A stretch of 48,048 nt of DNA from Schoenoplectus triqueter (lineage: Eukaryota; Streptophyta; Magnoliopsida; Poales; Cyperaceae): positions 1-48,048 of the forward strand of contig CAXKVV010000767.1 in NCBI GenBank assembly GCA_964058805.1. Reading direction: 5' to 3'. Every line of letters starts with the position of its first letter. Position 1 is the stretch's first letter. The notes under the pieces are model-generated. The model made no database searches, was not told where the DNA came from, and worked only from the letters and a program-made list of their open reading frames with translations. Below are positions 47,201 to 48,048 of the stretch, in pieces. The position numbers were made by a program, and so were the translations under genes.

Positions 47201-47692
47201 ACTGTATGTCATTTCAAGAGACTGTCCAACAGAACTGGTTAGTCTGTTATGTATTAGTATCATTCTTAAATCTGAGATGTAACATATTTTTTTCAAACTT
47301 ATCTTTTATATAGAACTGTGTTCCTTAAGCTTTATATCGAGGCCAAGCCGAAGGCAGTTTTTAGAAAGCAGGACATAATGCAAAAAGCGAAAGAAATTCT
47401 CAGAAGAGAGATCAATGAGTCTGATTTCTCTCAGGTATTATGACATTTGGAATTTTAATATTTCCTGTGTAAGAACAGGAAATTTCCTTGCCAAGGTCAT
47501 GTACTGTTAGTTTTGTGTTTTATAGAATTGTAAACAATGAAGGTTAGCTGCCATGAACTTTATAGTTCTAAAATTACTGTGAAGGAAATTTGATATAGAT
47601 ATTCAAAGTTGTTTGTCCATATAATGCAGGTTGTGGATGATTTTTGTATCACAACTGAAGATGGAGGGTTGATGTTAAAATCTGGTGATTAG
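41204..47692 (+). CDS. RPC5: DNA-directed RNA polymerase III subunit RPC5 (SIN-like)
   Basis: Fourteen exons join in frame: 41204-41542, 41895-41963, 42079-42186, 42695-42760, 42881-43018, 43463-43510, 43825-43931, 44067-44141, 44242-44293, 44737-45083, 45532-45807, 46633-46839, 47314-47434 and 47630-47692, giving 671 residues. RPC5 (POLR3E/Sin-like) pairs with RPC4 in the TFIIF-like module of Pol III, which makes tRNA and 5S rRNA. The first 90 residues are disordered and Ser/Thr/Lys-rich. An acidic patch leads to EIDVFLSPF, then IYVMQYPHRPNWQTYE, the start of the Sin-family core. SWVQLEFLP and a DYMGALCPG segment follow. A helical region about 335-450 includes GVWVTKTSLLYEG, as in the winged-helix part. 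The ATG is in a strong context (accATGg). Intron 4 (42761-42880) uses a GC donor (cag|gcaagt). The antisense frame over exon 1 is a shadow. Confidence 0.93.
46393..46408 (+). repeat. G16 homopolymer in RPC5 intron 11
   Basis: Sixteen consecutive G on the coding strand, with GGGGG just upstream. A likely polymorphic or assembly-sensitive tract. Confidence 0.9.
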
Positions 47693-48048
47693 AATCAAAA
47701 GGCCATACATATTATTTTACATTTCTCAAGGCATGCTTTTTCCATGTGGAGCTTGACTAATTAGAGGTAAACGAGCTAAATTTCCCCAATTTCCTTGAAA
47801 CTTCTTTTTAGACTTTCAATACAAACTTCATCCTAACCAAGAACCTATGGTCATAAAACTGCATAAATGATTAATACTTGCATTCATCTCAATTCTCACC
47901 TATGACAATCAATTTGGCCTGATACTTACTGATTTAACTTGTATTATTTTGTTTTGCAGTTTCCAAATTTTGGTGATCTGTTAAACTAAACTAATCATTG
48001 TTTAGACTGGTAGAAATGATTCTTCAGACGGATATTATTGCTAGTAGT
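47693..48048 (+). other. RPC5 3' region to the window edge
   Basis: Sequence after the TAG at 47690-47692. AT-rich, no further frame. It probably contains the 3' UTR; no clear poly(A) signal was seen. Confidence 0.4.

Noticed and set aside
1..48048. CRISPR arrays, operons, phage or bacterial systems
   Set aside because: The window is spliced plant nuclear DNA. The direct repeats seen are microsatellites, tandem duplications or transposon parts, with no repeat-spacer layout.

Overview
This is plant nuclear DNA, most likely from a eudicot. The genes have many short spliced exons with GT-AG (twice GC-AG) introns, the spacers are very AT-rich, and the protein families are plant-specific or plant-typical (an ASG1-like protein, the RAD21.1/SYN2 type of cohesin kleisin, a plastid-targeted Rossmann protein). 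The spacers are crowded with small non-autonomous transposons. The species cannot be read from the sequence.

Six protein-coding genes can be supported, in order: (1) a conserved 97-residue single-pass membrane protein of unknown function behind an intron-containing 5' leader (leader about 2500-2823, CDS 4297-4590, +); (2) a plastid-type Rossmann-fold protein in five exons (8108-11004, +); (3) an intronless lysine-rich nuclear-type protein (11921-12484, -), tail to tail with gene 2; (4) a RAD21/SCC1 cohesin alpha-kleisin in thirteen exons (15415-20677, +), with two adjacent E2F-type sites about 210 bp upstream of its ATG; (5) an ASG1-like gene in six exons (29148-32894, +); (6) the RNA polymerase III subunit RPC5 (SIN-like) in fourteen exons (41204-47692, +). 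All exon junctions given were placed by hand so that reading frame and splice consensus agree. These are independent housekeeping or regulatory genes, not a pathway cluster.

The rest is a transposon landscape. It holds a MULE with long terminal inverted repeats and a perfect 9-bp target duplication (5281-6650), a hAT-type MITE with a perfect 8-bp duplication (6819-7013) and a relative (7587-7790), three copies of one short Helitron family (12608-13078, 31583-32034, 39100-39570), a decayed LINE into which the third Helitron inserted (about 38940-40690), three copies of a GGGTCGGGT-rich inverted-repeat element, and a solitary CACTA-type end.

The most unusual part is 33.28-36.83 kb. Eight fold-back elements of about 0.4 kb lie end to end, separated only by (TA)n/(GA)n microsatellites. 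Several unrelated sequence families in this array carry a 14-16 bp perfect palindrome at the same place, roughly 10-14 bp inside the microsatellite edge. The bases differ between families but the self-complementarity is kept. This suggests a shared terminal hairpin that matters for mobilisation, and it is the best candidate here for something not well described.
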